From: Luzula sylvatica
Taxonomy: Eukaryota; Streptophyta; Magnoliopsida; Poales; Juncaceae
Assembly (NCBI GenBank): GCA_946800325.1
Contig: OX326959.1
Location: 49,358,784 to 49,422,783, forward strand
Reading direction: 5' to 3'
DNA: 64,000 nucleotides
Made by a program: the position numbers and the translations under genes. Positions 10,601-25,613 of this stretch are shown here, piece after piece. The notes beneath the pieces are model-generated. The model was not told the origin of the DNA, did not search any database, and worked only from the letters and a program-made list of their open reading frames with translations. Position 1 is the first letter of the stretch; every line of letters starts with the position of its first letter.

Positions 10601-13170
10601 TCGTGATTGAAGAATAACACATACAAATTTCAATTTTTCCAATTTTTTGCAAAATATAAAAAACTGAAGTCTAACACCTTCAAAAATATCAATTATCATT
10701 TTTTCTAAAATAGACCAAAATAGTTCTCTAAAATGAGCAAAATACTTCATTTTTCATGTTTTTCTCAAAAAACTCCGGGATTGAAGACTAACACATACAA
10801 ATTTCTATTTTTCCTATTTTTTGCATAAAATCTAAAAGTGAAGTCTAACACCTTCAAAAATATCAATTATCATTTTTTCTAAAAAAATCCAAAATAGTTC
10901 TCTAAAATGAGCAAAATACTTTATTTTTCATGTTTTTCTTAAAAAAATGCGGGATTGAAGACTAACAAATTTCTATTTTTCCTATTTTTTGCATAAAATC
11001 AAAAACTGAAGTCTAACACCTTCAAAAATATCAATTATCATTTTTTTCTAAAAGAGTCCAAAATAGTTCTCTAAAATGAGCAAAATACTTCATTTTCATG
11101 TTTTTCTCAAAAAACTCCGGGATTGAAGACTAACACTTACAAATTTCTATTTTTCCAATTTTTTGCAAAAAATCAAAACCTGAAGTCTAACACCTTCAAA
11201 AATATCAATTATCATTTTTTTCTAAAAAAGACCAAAATAGTTCTCTAAAATGAGCAAAATACTTCATTATTCATGTTTTTTCTCAAAAAAATCCGTGATT
11301 GAAGACTAACACATACAAATTTCTATTTTTCCAATTTTTTGAAAAAAATCAAAAACTGAAGTCTAACACCTTCAAAAATATCAATTATCATTTTTACTAA
11401 AAAAGACCAAAATAGTTCTCTAAAATGAGCAAAATACTTCATTTTTCATGTTTTTCTAGAAAAACTCCGGGATTGAAGACTAACACATACAAATTTCTAT
11501 TTTTCCTATTTTTTGCATAAAATCAAAAACTGAAGTCTAACACCTTCAAAAATATCAATTATCATTTTTTCTAAAAAAGACCAAAATAGTTGTGTCTAAA
11601 ATGAGCAAAATACTTCATTTTTCATGATTTCCTCAAAAAATTCCTTGATTGAAGACAAACTCATACAAATTTCAATTTTTCCAATTTTTTGCAAAAAATA
11701 AAAAACTGAAGTCTAACACCTTCAAAAATATCAATTATCATTTTTTCTAAAATAGACCAAAATAGTTCTCTAAAATGAACAAAATACTTCATTTTTCATG
11801 TTTTTCTCAAAAAACTCCGGGATTGAAGACTAACACATACAAATTTCTATTTTTCCTATTTTTTTCATAAAATCAAAAACTGAAGTCTAACACCTTCAAA
11901 AATATCAATTATCATTTTTTCTAAAAAAGCCCAAAATAGTTCTCTAAAATGAGCAAAATACTTCATTTTTCATGTTTTTCTCAAAAAACTTCGTGATTGA
12001 ACAGTAACACATACAAATTTCTATTTTGCCTATTTTTTGCAAAAAATCAAAAACTGAAGTCTAACACCTTCAAAAATATCAATTATCATTTTTTCTAAAA
12101 GAGTCCAAAATAGTTCTCTAAAATGAGCAAAATACTTCATTTTTCATGTTTTTCTCAAAAAACTTCTTGATTGAAGACTAACACATACAAATTTCCATTT
12201 TTCCTATTTTTTGCATAAAATCAAAAACTGATGTCTAAGACCTTCAAAAATATCAATTATCATTTTTTCTAAAAAAGACCAAAATAGTTCTCTAAAATGA
12301 GCAAAATACTTCATTTTTCATGTTTTTCTCAAAAAATTCCGTGATTGAAGACTAACACATACAAATTTCTATTTTCCCAATTTTTTGCAAAAAATCAAAA
12401 ATTGAAGTCTAACACCCTCAAAAATATCAATTATCATTTTTTCTAAAAAAGACCAAAATAGTTCTCTAAAATGAGCAAAATACTTCATTTTTCATTTTTT
12501 TCTCAAAAAATTCCGTGATTGAAGACTAACACATACAAATTTCTATTTTTCCAATTTTTGCAAAAAATCAAAAACTGAAGTCTAACACCTTCAAAAATAT
12601 CAATTATCATTTTTTTCTAAAAGGGTCCAAAATAGTTCTCTAAAATGAGCAAAATACTTCATTTTTCATGTTTTTCTAAAAAAACTTCGTGATTGAACAC
12701 TAACACATACAAATTTCTATTTTGCCTATATTTTGCAAAAAATCAAAAACTGAAGTCTAACACCTTCGAAAATATCAATTATCATTTTTTCTAAAAGTGT
12801 CCAAAATAGTTCTCTAAAATGAGCAAAATACTTCATTTTTCATGTTTTTCTCAAAAAACTTCGTGATTGAAGACTAACACATACAAATTTCAATTTTTCC
12901 AATTTTTTGCAAAATATAAAACACTGAAGTCTAACACCTTCCAAAATATCAATTATCATTTTTTCTAAAATAGACCAAAATAGTTCTCTAAAATGAGCAA
13001 AATACTTCATTTTTCATGTTTTTCTCAAAAAACTCCGTGATTGAAGACTAACACATACAAATTTCTATTTTTCCTATTTTTTGCATAAAATCAAAAACTG
13101 AAGTCTAACACCTTCAAAAATATCAATTATCATTTTTTCTAAAAAAGACCAAAATAGTTCTCTAAAATGA
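7625..13170. repeat. Heterogeneous satellite block (reference for later copies)
   Basis: About 32 monomers of many types with no short-period HOR. It contains private markers that recur later in the same order: GAGCGAAATATTTC (8148), ATACATAATTTTT (8327), TATGAATTATC (8795), TTTTCTGAAAAAAC (9733), AAATGCGGGATT (10085 and about 10946), AGTTCTCCAAAATG (10549), ACACTTACAAA (11133), CATTATTCATG (11265), TTTCTAGAAAAAC (11454) and CCTATATTTTGC (12725). The order is seen again, wholly or partly, at 26.8-31.4, 39.9-47.8, 50.6-53.4 and 57.1-60.0 kb. Confidence 0.85.
9690..11260. repeat. Block duplicated at offset 3985, left copy
   Basis: It matches 13675-15245 collinearly, with markers TTCTGAAAAAAC (9733/13718), ATGCGGGATT (10086/14071), TTCTCCAAAATG (10551/14536) and ACTTACAAA (11135/15120) all 3985 bases apart. 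Scattered substitutions show it is older than the near-identical duplications elsewhere. Boundaries are approximate, since any monomer resembles its neighbours. Confidence 0.75.
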
Positions 13171-13674
13171 GCAAAATACTTCATTTTTCATGATTTTCTC
13201 AAAAAATTCCTTGATTGAAGACTAACTCATACAAATTTCAATTTTTCCAATTTTTTGCAAAAAATAAAAAACTGAAGTCTAACACCTTCAAAAATATCAA
13301 TTATCATTTTTTCTAAAATAGACCAAAATAGTTCTCTAAAATGAGCAAAATACTTCATTTTTCATGTTTTTCTCAAAACACTCCGGGATTGAAGACTAAC
13401 ACATACAAATTTCTATTTTTCCTATTTTTATCATAAAATCAAAAACTGAAGTCTAACACCTTCAAAAATATCAATTATCATTTTTTCTAAAAAAGACCAA
13501 AATAGTACTCTAAAATGAGCAAAATTCTTCATTTTTCATGTTTTTCTCAAAAAATTCCGTTATTGAAGACTAACACATACAAATTTCTATTTTTCCTATT
13601 TTTTGCATAAAATCAAAAACTTAAGTCTAACACCTTCAAAAATATCAATTATCATTTTTTCTAAAAAAGACCAA

Positions 13675-15245
13675 AATAGTTCTCTAAAATGAGCAAAATA
13701 CTTTATTTTTCATGTTTTTCTGAAAAAACTCCGGGATTGAAGACTAACAAATTTCTATTTTTCCTATTTTCTGCATAAAATCAAAAACTGAAGTCTAACA
13801 CCTTCAAAAATATCAATTATTCATTTTTTCTAAAAGAGTCCAAAATAGTTCTCTAAAATGAGCAAAATACGTCATTTTTCATGTTTTTCTCAAAAAACTT
13901 CGTGATTGAAGACTAACACATACAAATTTCAATTTTTCCAATTTTTTTCAAAAAATAAAAAACTGAAGTCTAAGACCTTCAAAAATGTCAATTATCATTT
14001 TTTCTAAAAAAGACCAAAATAGTTCTCTAAAATGAGCAAAATACTTTATTTTTCATGTTTTTCTTAAAAAAATGCGGGATTGAAGACTAACAAATTTCTA
14101 TTTTTCCTATTTTTTGCTTAAAATCAAAAACTGAAGTCTAACACCTTCAAAAATATCAATTATAATTTTTTTCTAAAAGAGTCCAAAATAGTTCTCTAAA
14201 ATGAGTAAAATACTTCATTTTTCATGTTTTTCTCAAAAAACTTCGTGATTGAAGACTAACACATACAAATTTCTGTTTGCCTATTTTTTGCAAAAAATCA
14301 AAAACTGAAGTCTAACACCTTCAAAAATATCAATTTTCATTTTTTCTAAAAAAGACCAAAATAGTTCTCTAAAATGAGCAAAATACTTCATTTTTCATGT
14401 TTTTCTTAAAAAACTCCGGGATTGAAGACTAACAAATTTCTATTTTTCCTATTTTTTGCATAAAATCAAAAATTGAAATCTTAACACCTTCAAAAATATC
14501 AATTATCATTTTTTTCTAAATGAGTCCAAAATAGTTCTCCAAAATGAGCAAAATACTTCATTTTTCATGTTTTTCTCAAAAAACTTCGTGATTGAAGAAT
14601 AACACATACAAATTTCAATTTTTCCAATTTTTTGCAAAATATAAAAAACTGAAGTCTAACACCTTCAAAAATATCAATTATCATTTTTTCTAAAATAGAC
14701 CAAAATAGTTCTCTAAAATGATCAAAATACTTCATTTTTCATGTTTTTCTCAAAAAACTCCGGGATTGAAGACTAACACATACAAATTTCTATTTTTCCT
14801 AATTTTTGCATAAAATCTAAAAGTGAAGTCTAACACCTTCAAAAACATCAATTATCATTTTTTCTAAAAAAATCCAAAATAGTTCTCTAAAATGAGCAAA
14901 ATACTTTATTTTTCATGTTTTTCTTAAAAAAATGCGGGATTGAAGACTAACAAATTTCTATTTTTCCTATTTTTTGCATAAAATCAAAAACTGAAGTCTA
15001 ACACCTTCAAAAATATCAATTATCATTTTTTTCTAAAAGAGTCCAAAATAGTTCTCTATAATGAGCAAAATACTTCATTTTCATGTGTTTCTCAAAAAAC
15101 TCCGGGATTGAAGACTAACACTTACAAATTTCTATTTTTCCAATTTTTTGCAAAAAATCAAAACCTGAAGTCTAACACCTTCAAAAATATCAATTATCAT
15201 TTTTTTCTAAAAAAGACCAAAATAGTTCTCTAAAATGAGCAAAAT
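13675..15245. repeat. Block duplicated at offset 3985, right copy
   Basis: Partner of 9690-11260. After 15245 it switches to a TTCGTG-type monomer where the left copy goes on to the CATTATTCATG type, so a recombination junction lies near 11260/15245. Confidence 0.75.
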
Positions 15246-15905
15246 ACTTCATTTTTCATGTTTTTCTCAAAAAACTTCGTGATCGAAGACTAACACATAC
15301 AAATTTCTATTTTGCCTATTTTTTGCAAAAAATCAAAAACTGAAGTCTAACACCTTCAAAAATATCAATTATCATTTTTTCTAAAAGAGTCCAAAATAGT
15401 TCTCTAAAATGAGCAAAATACTTCATTTTTCATGTTTTTCTCAAAAAACTTCGTGATTGAAGACTAACACATACAAATTTCAATTTTTCCAATTTTTTGC
15501 AAAATATAAAACACTGAAGTCTAACACCATCCAAAATATCAATTATCATTTTTTTCTAAAATAGACCAAAATAGTTCTCTAAAATGAGCAAAATACTTCA
15601 TTTTTCATGTTTTTCTCAAAAAACTCCGTGATTGAAGACTAACACATACAAATTTCTATTTTTCCTATTTTTTGCATAAAATCAAAAACTGAAGTCTAAC
15701 ACCTTGAAAAATATCAATTATCATTTTTTCTAAAAAATACCAAAATAGTTCTCTAAAATGAGCAAAATACTTCATTTTTCATGATTTTCTCAAAAAATTC
15801 CTTGATTGAAGACTAACTCATACAAATTTCAATTTTTCCAATTTTTTGCAAAAAATAAAAAACTGAAGTCTATCACCTTCAAAAATATCAATTATCATTT
15901 TTTCT
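14720..15905. repeat. Block duplicated at offset 3461, left copy
   Basis: It matches 18181-19366. The ATGCGGG marker (14931/18392), ACTTACAAA (15120/18581) and TAAAAAATAC (15731/19192) are each 3461 bases apart. The right copy loses a monomer after the CCTTGATT type and resumes with the AAAATTCTTC type near 19400. Confidence 0.75.
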
Positions 15906-18180
15906 AAAATAGACCAAAATAGTTCTCTAAAATGAGCAAAATACATCATTTTTCATGTTTTTCTCAAAACACTCCGGGATTGAAGACTAACACATACAAA
16001 TTTCTATTTTTCCTATTTTTACCATAAAATCAAAAACTGAAGTCTAACACCTTCAAAAATATCAATTATCATTTTTTCTAAAAAAGACCAAAATAGTTCT
16101 CTAAAATGAGCAAAATTCTTCATTTTTCATGTTTTTCTCAAAAAATTCCGTGATTGAAGACTAACACATACAAATTTCTATTTTTCCTATTTTTTGCATA
16201 AAATCAAAAACTTAAGTCTAACACCTTCAAAAATATCAATTATCATTTTTTCTAAAAGAGTCCAAAATAGTTCTCTAAAATGAGCGAAATATTTCATTTT
16301 TCATGTTTTTCTAAAAAAACTTCGTGATTGAAGATTAACACATACAAATTTCTATTTTTCCTATTTTTTGCAAAAAATCACAAAATGAAGTCTAACACCT
16401 TCAAAAATATCAATTATCATTTTTTCTAAAAAAGGCCAAAATAGTTCTCTAAAATGAGCAAAATACATAATTTTTCATGTTTTTCTCAAAAAATTCCGGG
16501 ATTGAAGACTAACACATACAAATTTCTATTTTTCCTATTTTTTGCACAAAATCAAAAACTGAAGTCTAACACCTTCAAAAATATCAATTATCATTTTTTT
16601 CTAAAAGAGTGCATAATAGTTCTCTAAAATGAGCAAAATACTTCATTTTTCATGTTTTTCTAAAAAAACTTCGTGATTGAACACTAACACATACAAATTT
16701 CTATTGTGCCTATTTTTTGCAAAAAATCAAAAACTGAAGTCTACACCTTCAAAAATATCAATTATCATTTTTTCTAAAAGAGTCCAAAATAGTTCTCTAA
16801 AATGAGCAAAATACTTCATTTTTCATGTTTTTCTCAAAAAACTTCGTGATTGAAGACTAACACATACAAATTTCTATTTTTCCTATTTTTTGCAAAAAAT
16901 CAAAAACTGAAGTCTAACACCTTCAAAAATATCAATTATCATTTTTCCTAAAAAAGACCAAAATAGTTCTCTAAAATGAGCAAAATACTTTATTTTTCAT
17001 GTTTTTCTTAAAAAACTCCGGGATTGAAGACTAACAAATTTCTATTTTTCCTATTTTCTGCATAAAATCAAAAATTGAAGTCTAACACCTTCAAAAATAT
17101 CAATTATCATTTTTTTCTAAAAGAGTCCAAAATAGTTCTCTAAAATGAGCAAAATACTTCATTTTTCATGTTTTTCTCAAAAAACTTCGTGATTGAAGAC
17201 TAACACATACAAATTTCTATTTTGCCTATTTTTTGCAAAAAATCAAAAACTGAAGTCTAACATCTTCAAAAATATCAATTATCATTTTTTCTAAAAAAGA
17301 CCAAAATAGTTCTCTAAAATGAGCAAAATACTTCATTTTTCATGTTTTTCTTAAAAAACTCCGGGATTGAAGACTAACAAATTTCTATTTTTCCTATTTT
17401 CTGCATAAAATCAAAAATTGAAGTCTAACACCTTCAAAAATATCAATTATCATTTTTTTCTAAAAGAGTCCAAAATAGTTCTCTAAAATGAGCAAAATAC
17501 TTCATTTTTCATGTTTTTCTCAAAAAACTCCGTGATTGAAGACTAACACATACAAATTTCTATTTTGCCTATTTTTTGCAAAAAATAAAAAACTGAAGTC
17601 TAACACCTTCAAAAATATCAATTATCATTTTTTCTAAAAAAGACCAAAATAGTTCTCTAAAATGAGGAAAATACTTTATTTTTCATGTTTTTCTTAAAAA
17701 ACTCCGGGATTGAAGACTAACAAATTTCTATTTTTCCTATTTTCTGCATAAAATCAAAAATTGAAGTCTAACACCTTCAAAAATATCAATTATCATTTTT
17801 TTCTAAAAGAGTCCAAAATAGTTCTCTAAAATGAGCAAAATACTTCATTTTTCATGTTTTTCTCAAAAAACTTCGTGATTGAACACTAACACATACAAAT
17901 TTCTATTTTGCCTATTTTTTGCAAAAAATCAAAAACTGAAGTCTAACACCTTCAAAAATATCAATTATCATTTTTTCTAAAAGAGTCCAAAATAGTTCTC
18001 TAAAATGAGCAAAATACTTCATTTTTCATGTTTTTCTCAAAAAACTTCGTGATTGAAGACTAACACATACAAATTTCAATTTTTCCAATTTTTTGCAAAA
18101 TATAAAACACTGAAGTCTAACACCTTCCAAAATATCAATTATCATTTTTTCTAAAATAGACCAAAATAGTTCTCTAAAAT

Positions 18181-19366
18181 GAGCAAAATACTTCATTTTT
18201 CATGTTTTTCTCAAAAAACTCCGGGATTGAAGACTAACACATACAAATTTCTATTTTTCCTATTTTTTGCATAAAATCTAAAAGTGAAGTCTAACACCTT
18301 CAAAAATATCAATTATCATTTTTTCTAAAAAAATCCAAAATAGTTCTCTAAAATGAGCAAAATACTTTATTTTTCATGTTTTTCTTAAAAAAATGCGGGA
18401 TTGAAGACTAACAAATTTCTATTTTTCCTATTTTTTGCATAAAATCAAAAACTGAAGTCTAACACCTTCAAAAATATCAATTATCATTTTTTTCTAAAAG
18501 AGTCCAAAATAGTTCTCTAAAATGAGCAAAATACTTCATTTTCATGTTTTTCTCAAAAAACTCCGGGATTGAAGACTAACACTTACAAATTTCTATTTTT
18601 CCAATTTTTTGGAAAAAATCAAAACCTGAAGTCTAACACCTTCAAAAATATCAATTATCATTTTTTTCTAAAAAAGACCAAAATAGTTCTCTAAAATGAG
18701 CAAAATACTTCATTTTTCATGTTTTTCTCAAAAAACTTCGTGATTGAAGACTGACACATACAAATTTCTATTTTGCCTATTTTTTGCAAAAAATCAAAAA
18801 CTGAAGTCTAACACCTTCAAAAATATCAATTATCATTTTTTCTAAAACAGTCCAAAATAGTTCTCTAAAATGAGCAAAATACTTCATTTTTCATGTTTTT
18901 CTCAAAAAACTTCGTGATTGAAGACTAACACATACAAATTTCAATTTTTCCAATTTTTTGCAAAATATAAAACACTGAAGTCTAACACCTTCCAAAATAT
19001 CAATTATCATTTTTTTCTAAAATAGACCAAAATAGTTCTCTAAAATGAGCAAAATACTTCATTTTTCATGTTTTTCTCAAAAAACTCCGTGATTGAAGAC
19101 TAACACATACAAATTTCTATTTTTCCTATTTTTTGCATAAAATCAAAAACTGAAGTCTAACACCTTCAAAAATATCAATTATCATTTTTTCTAAAAAATA
19201 CCAAAATAGTTCTCTAAAATGAGCAAAATATTTCATTTTTCACGATTTTCTCAAAAAATTCCTTGATTGAAGACTAACTCATACAAATTTCAATTTTTCC
19301 AATTTTTTGCAAAAAATAAAAAACTGAAGTCTAACACCTTCAAAAATATCAATTATCATTTTTTCT
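18181..19366. repeat. Block duplicated at offset 3461, right copy
   Basis: Partner of 14720-15905, with a few substitutions (for example TTTTTTGGAAAA near 18607 and CACGATTTTC near 19239). Confidence 0.75.
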
Positions 19367-21120
19367 AAAAAAGACCAAAATAGTTCTCTAAAATGAGCAA
19401 AATTCTTCATTTTTCATGTTTTTCTCAAAAAATTCCGTGATTGAAGACTAACACATACAAATTTCTATTTTTGCTATTTTTTGCATAAAATCAAAAACTT
19501 AAGTCTAACACCTTCAAAAATATCAATTATCATTTTTTCTAAAAGAGTCCAAAATAGTTCTCTAAAATGAGCAAAATACTTCATTTTTCATGTTTTTCTC
19601 AAAAAACTTCGTGATTGAAGACTAACACATACAAATTTCTATTTTGCCTATTTTTTGCAAAAAATAAAAAACTGAAGTCTAACACCTTCAAAAATATCAA
19701 TTATCATTTTTTCTAAAAAAGACCAAAATAGTTCTCTAAAATGAGCAAAATACTTTATTTTTCATGTTTTTCTTAAAAAACTCCGGGATTGAAGACTAAC
19801 AAATTTCTATTTTTCCTATTTTCTGCATAAAATCAAAAATTGAAGTCTAACACCTTCAAAAATATCAATTATCATTTTTTTCTAAAAGAGTCCAAAATAG
19901 TTCTCTAAAATGAGCAAAATACTTCATTTTTCATGTTTTTCTCAAAAAACTTCGTGATTGAACACTAACACATACAAATTTCTATTTTTCCTTTTTTTTG
20001 CAAAAAATCAAAAACTGAAGTCTAACACCTTCAAAAATATCAATTATCATTTTTTCGAAAAAAGACCAAATAGTTCTCTAAAATGAGCAAAATACTTTAT
20101 TTTTCATGTTTTTCTTAAAAAACTCCGGGATTGAAGACTAACAAATTTCTATTTTTCCTATTTTCTGCATAAAATCAAAAATTGAAGTCTAACACCTTCA
20201 AAAATATCAATTATCATTTTTTTCTAAAAGAGTCCAAAATAGTTCTCTAAAATGAGCAAAATACTTCATTTTTCAGGTTTTTCTCAAAAAACTCCGTGAT
20301 TGAAGACTAACACATACAAATTTCTATTTTGCCTATTTTTTGCAAAAAATAAAAAACTGAAGTCTAACACCTTCAAAAATATCAATTATCATTTTTTCTA
20401 AAAAAGACCAAAATAGTTCTCTAAAATGAGCAAAATACTTTATTTTTCATGTTTTTCTTAAAAAACTCCGGGATTGAAGACTAACAAATTTCTATTTTTC
20501 CTATTTTCTGCATAAAATCAAAAATTGAAGTCTAACACCTTCAAAAATATCAATTATCATTTTTTTCTAAAAGAGTCCAAAATAGTTCTCTAAAATGAGC
20601 AAAATACTTCATTTTTCATGTTTTTCTCAAAAAACTTCGTGATTGAACACAAACACATACAAATTTCTATTTTGCCTATATTTTGCAAAAAATCAAAAAC
20701 TGAAGTCTAACACCTTCAAAAATATCAATTATCATTTTTTCTAAAAGAGTCCAAAATAGTTCTCTAAAATGAGCAAAATACTTCATTTTTCATGTTTTTC
20801 TCAAAAAACTTCGTGATTGAAGACTAACACATACAAATTTCAATTTTTCCAATTTTTTGCAAAATATAAAACACTGAAGTCTAACACCTTCCAAAATATC
20901 AATTATCATTTTTTCTAAAATAGACCAAAATAGTTCTCTAAAATGAGCAAAATACTTCATTTTTCATGTTTTTCTCAAAAAACTCCGTGATTGAAGACTA
21001 ACACATACAAATTTCTATTTTTCCTATTTTTTGCATAAAATCAAAAACTGAAGTCTAACACCTTCAAAAATATCAATTATCATTTTTTCTAAAAAAGACC
21101 AAAATAGTTCTCTAAAATGA

Positions 21121-23367
21121 GCAAAATACTTCATTTTTCATGATTTTCTCAAAAAATTCCTTGATTGAAGACTAACTCATACAAATTTCAATTTTTCCAA
21201 TTTTTTGCAAAAAATAAAAAACTGAAGTCTAACACCTTCAAAAATATCAATTATCATTTTTTCTAAAATAGACCAAAATAGTTCTCTAAAATGAGCAAAA
21301 TACTTCATTTTTCATGTTTTTCTCAAAACACTCCGGGATTGAAGACTAACACATACAAATTTCTATTTTTCCTATTTTTATCATAAAATCAAAAACTGAA
21401 GTCTAACACTTTCAAAAATATCAATTATCATTTTTTCTAAAATAGACCAAAATAGTTCTCTAAAATGAGCAAAATACTTCATTTTTCATGTTTTTCTCAA
21501 AACACTCCGGGATTGAAGACTAACACATACAAATTTCTATTTTGCCTATTTTTTGCAAAAAATAAAAAACTGAAGTCTAACACCTTCAAAAATATCAATT
21601 AGCATTTTTTCTAAAAAAGAGCAAATTAGTTCTCTAAAATGAGCAAAATACTTTATTTTTCATGTTTTTCTTAAAAAACTCCGGGATTGAAGACTAACAA
21701 ATTTCTATTTTTCCTATTTTCTGCATAAAATCAAAAATTGAAGTCTAACACCTTCAAAAATATCAATTATCATTTTTTTCTAAAAGAGTCCAAAATAGTT
21801 CTCTAAAATGAGCAAAATACTTCATTTTTTATGTTTTTCTCAAAAAACTTCGTGATTGAAGACTAACACATAAAAATTTCTATTTTGCCTATTTTTTGCA
21901 AAAAATCAAAAACTGAAGTCTAACACCTTCAAAAATATCAATTATCATTTTTTCTAAAAGAGTCCAAAATAGTTCTCTAAAATGAGCAAAATACTTCATT
22001 TTTCATGTTTTTCTTAAAAAACTCCGGGATTGAAGACTAACAAATTTCTATTTTTCCTATTTTTATCATAAAATCAAAAACTGAAGTCTAACACCTTCAA
22101 AAATATCAATTATCATTTTTTCTAAAAAAGACCAAAATAGTTCTCTAAAATGAGCAAAATTCTTCATTTTTCATGTTTTTCTCAAAAAATTCCGTGATTG
22201 AAGACTAACACATACAAATTTCTATTTTTCCTATTTTTTTGCATAAAATCAAAAACTTAAGTCTAACACCTTCAAAAATATCAATTATCATTTTTTCTAA
22301 AAGAGTCCAAAATAGTTCTCTAAAATGAGCGAAATATTTCATTTTTCATGTTTTTCTAAAAAAACTTCGTGATTGAAGATTAACACATACAAATTTCTAT
22401 TTTTCCTATTTTTTGCAAAAAAGCACAAAATGAAGTCTAACACCTTCAAAAATATCAATTATCATTTTTTCTAAAAAAGGCCAAAATAGTTCTCTAAAAT
22501 GAGCAAAATACATAATTTTTCATGTTTTTCTCAAAAAATTCCGGGATTGAAGACTAACACATACAAATTTCTATTTTTCCTATTTTTTGCACAAAATCAA
22601 AAACTGAAGTCTAACACCTTCAAAAATATCAATTATCATTTTTTCTAAAAAAGACCAAAATAGTTCTCTAAAATGAGCAAAATACTTTATTTTTCATGTT
22701 TTTCTTAAAAAACTCCGGGATTGAAGACTAACAAATTTCTATTTTTCCTATTTTCTGCATAAAATCAAAAATTGAAGTCTAACTCCTTCAAAAATATCAA
22801 TTATCATTTTTTTCTAAAAGAGTCCAAAATAGTTCTCTAAAATGAGCAAAATACTTCATTTTTCATGTTTTTCTCAAAAAACTTCGTGATTGAACACTAA
22901 CACATACAAATTTCTATTTTGCCTATTTTTTGCAAAAAATCAAAAACTGAAGTCTAACACCTTCAAAAATATCAATTATCATTTTTTCTAAAAGAGTCCA
23001 AAATAGTTCTCTAAAATGAGCAAAATACTTCATTTTTCATGTTTTTCTCAAAAAACTTCGTGATTGAAGACTAACACATAGAAATTTCAATTTTTCCAAT
23101 TTTTTGCAAAATATAAAACACTGAAGTCTAACACCTTCCAAAATATCAATTATCATTTTTTCTAAAATAGACCAAAATAGTTCTCTAAAATGAGCAAAAT
23201 ACTTCATTTTTCATGTTTTTCTCAAAAAACTCCGTGATTGAAGACTAACACATACAAATTTCTATTTTTCCTATTTTTTGCATAAAATCAAAAACTGAAG
23301 TCTAACACCTTCAAAAATATCAATTATCATTTTTTCTAAAAAAGACCAAAATAGTTCTCTAAAATGA
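21121..23367. repeat. 2247-bp HOR copy 1
   Basis: It starts at the CCTTGATT-type monomer. It differs from copy 2 at several sites, including GAGCAAATTAG (about 21618; later copies have GACCAAATTAG), AACACTTTC near 21407 and AAAAAAGCAC near 22423. Confidence 0.88.
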
Positions 23368-25613
23368 ACAAAATACTTCATTTTTCATGATTTTCTGAAA
23401 AAATTCCTTGATTGAAGACTAACTCATACAAATTTCAATTTTTCCAATTTTTTGCAAAAAATAAAAAACTGAAGTCTAACACCTTCAAAAATATCAATTA
23501 TCATTTTTTCTAAAATAGACCAAAATAGTTCTCTAAAATGAGCAAAATACTTCATTTTTCATGTTTTTCTCAAAACACTCCGGGATTGAAGACTAACACA
23601 TACAAATTTCTATTTTTCCTATTTTTATCATAAAATCAAAAACTGAAGTCTAACACCTTCAAAAATATCAATTATCATTTTTTCTAAAATAGACCAAAAT
23701 AGTTCTCTAAAATGAGCAAAATACTTCATTTTTCATGTTTTTCTCAAAACACTCCGGGATTGAAGACTAACACATACAAATTTCTATTTTGCCTATTTTT
23801 TGCAAAAAATCAAAAACTGAAGTCTAACACCTTCAAAAATATCAATTAGCATTTTTTCTAAAAAAGACCAAATTAGTTCTCTAAAATGAGCAAAATACTT
23901 TATTTTTCATGTTTTTCTTAAAAAACTCCGGGATTGAAGACTAACAAATTTCTATTTTTCCTATTTTCTGCATAAAATCAAAAATTGAAGTCTAACACCT
24001 TCAAAAATATCAATTATCATTTTTTTCTAAAAGAGTCCAAAATAGTTCTCTAAAATGAGCAAAATACTTCATTTTTTATGTTTTTCTCAAAAAACTTCGT
24101 GATTGAAGACTAACACATACAAATTTCTATTTTGCCTATTTTTTGCAAAAAATCAAAAACTGAAGTCTAACACCTTCAAAAATATCAATTATCATTTTTT
24201 CTAAAAGAGTCCAAAATAGTTCTCTAAAATGAGCAAAATACTTCATTTTTCATGTTTTTCTTAAAAAACTCCGGGATTGAAGACTAACAAATTTCTATTT
24301 TTCCTATTTTTATCATAAAATCAAAAACTGAAGTCTAACACCTTCAAAAATATCAATTATCATTTTTTCTAAAAAAGACCAAAATAGTTCTCTAAAATGA
24401 GCAAAATTCTTCATTTTTCATGTTTTTCTCAAAAAATTCCGTGATTGAAGACTAACACATACAAATTTCTATTTTTCCTATTTTTTTGCATAAAATCAAA
24501 AACTTAAGTCTAACACCTTCAAAAATATCAATTATCATTTTTTCTAAAAGAGTCCAAAATAGTTCTCTAAAATGAGCGAAATATTTCATTTTTCATGTTT
24601 TTCTAAAAAAACTTCGTGATTGAAGATTAACACATACAAATTTCTATTTTTCCTATTTTTTGCAAAAAATCACAAAATGAAGTCTAACACCTTCAAAAAT
24701 ATCAATTATCATTTTTTCTAAAAACGGCCAAAATAGTTCTCTAAAATGAGCAAAATACATAATTTTTCATGTTTTTCTCAAAAAATTCCGGGATTGAAGA
24801 CTAACACATACAAATTTCTATTTTTCCAATTTTTTGCACAAAATCAAAAACTGAAGTCTAACACCTTCAAAAATATCAATTATCATTTTTCTAAAAAAGA
24901 CCAAAATAGTTCTCTAAAATGAGCAAAATACTTTATTTTTCATGTTTTTCTTAAAAAACTCCGGGATTGAAGACTAACAAATTTCTATTTTTCCTATTTT
25001 CTGCATAAAATCAAAAATTGAAGTCTAACTCCTTCAAAAATATCAATTATCATTTTTTTCTAAAAGAGTCCAAAATAGTTCTCTAAAATGAGCAAAATAC
25101 TTCATTTTTCATGTTTTTCTCAAAAAACGTCGTGATTGAACACTAACACATACAAATTTCTATTTTGCCTATTTTTTGCAAAAAATCAAAAACTGAAGTC
25201 TAACACCTTCAAAAATATCAATTATCATTTTTTCTAAAAGAGTCCAAAATAGTTCTCTAAAATGAGCAAAATACTTCATTTTTCATGTTTTTCTCAAAAA
25301 ACTTCGTGATTGAAGACTAACACATACAAATTTCAATTTTTCCAATTTTTTGCAAAATATAAAACACTGAAGTCTAACACCTTCCAAAATATCAATTATC
25401 ATTTTTTCTAAAATAGACCAAAATAGTTCTCTAAAATGAGCAAAATACTTCATTTTTCATGTTTTTCTCAAAAAACTCCGTGATTGAAGACTAACACATA
25501 CAAATTTCTATTTTTCCTATTTTTTGCATAAAATCAAAAACTGAAGTCTAACACCTTCAAAAATATCAATTATCATTTTTTCTAAAAAAGACCAAAATAG
25601 TTCTCTAAAATGA
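23368..25613. repeat. 2247-bp HOR copy 2 (2246 bp)
   Basis: It starts with ATGAACAAAATAC and TTTTCTGAAAAAATTCC, a variant shared with copy 3 but not copy 1, so copies 2 and 3 are closest relatives. One T is missing in a T-run near 24888. AAAACGGCC near 24721 and AACGTCGTG near 25127 are private changes. Confidence 0.88.

Larger units (their letters stand above)
13171..20389. repeat. Mixed satellite block with partial HORs
   Basis: About 42 monomers. It includes the right copy of the 3985-bp offset repeat, a 3461-bp offset repeat, and after about 17 kb a run in which 169-bp short monomers alternate with TTCGTG or TCCGTG types. No non-satellite sequence is present. Much of 13.7-17.5 kb is matched later at 34.3-37.7 kb. 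Confidence 0.85.
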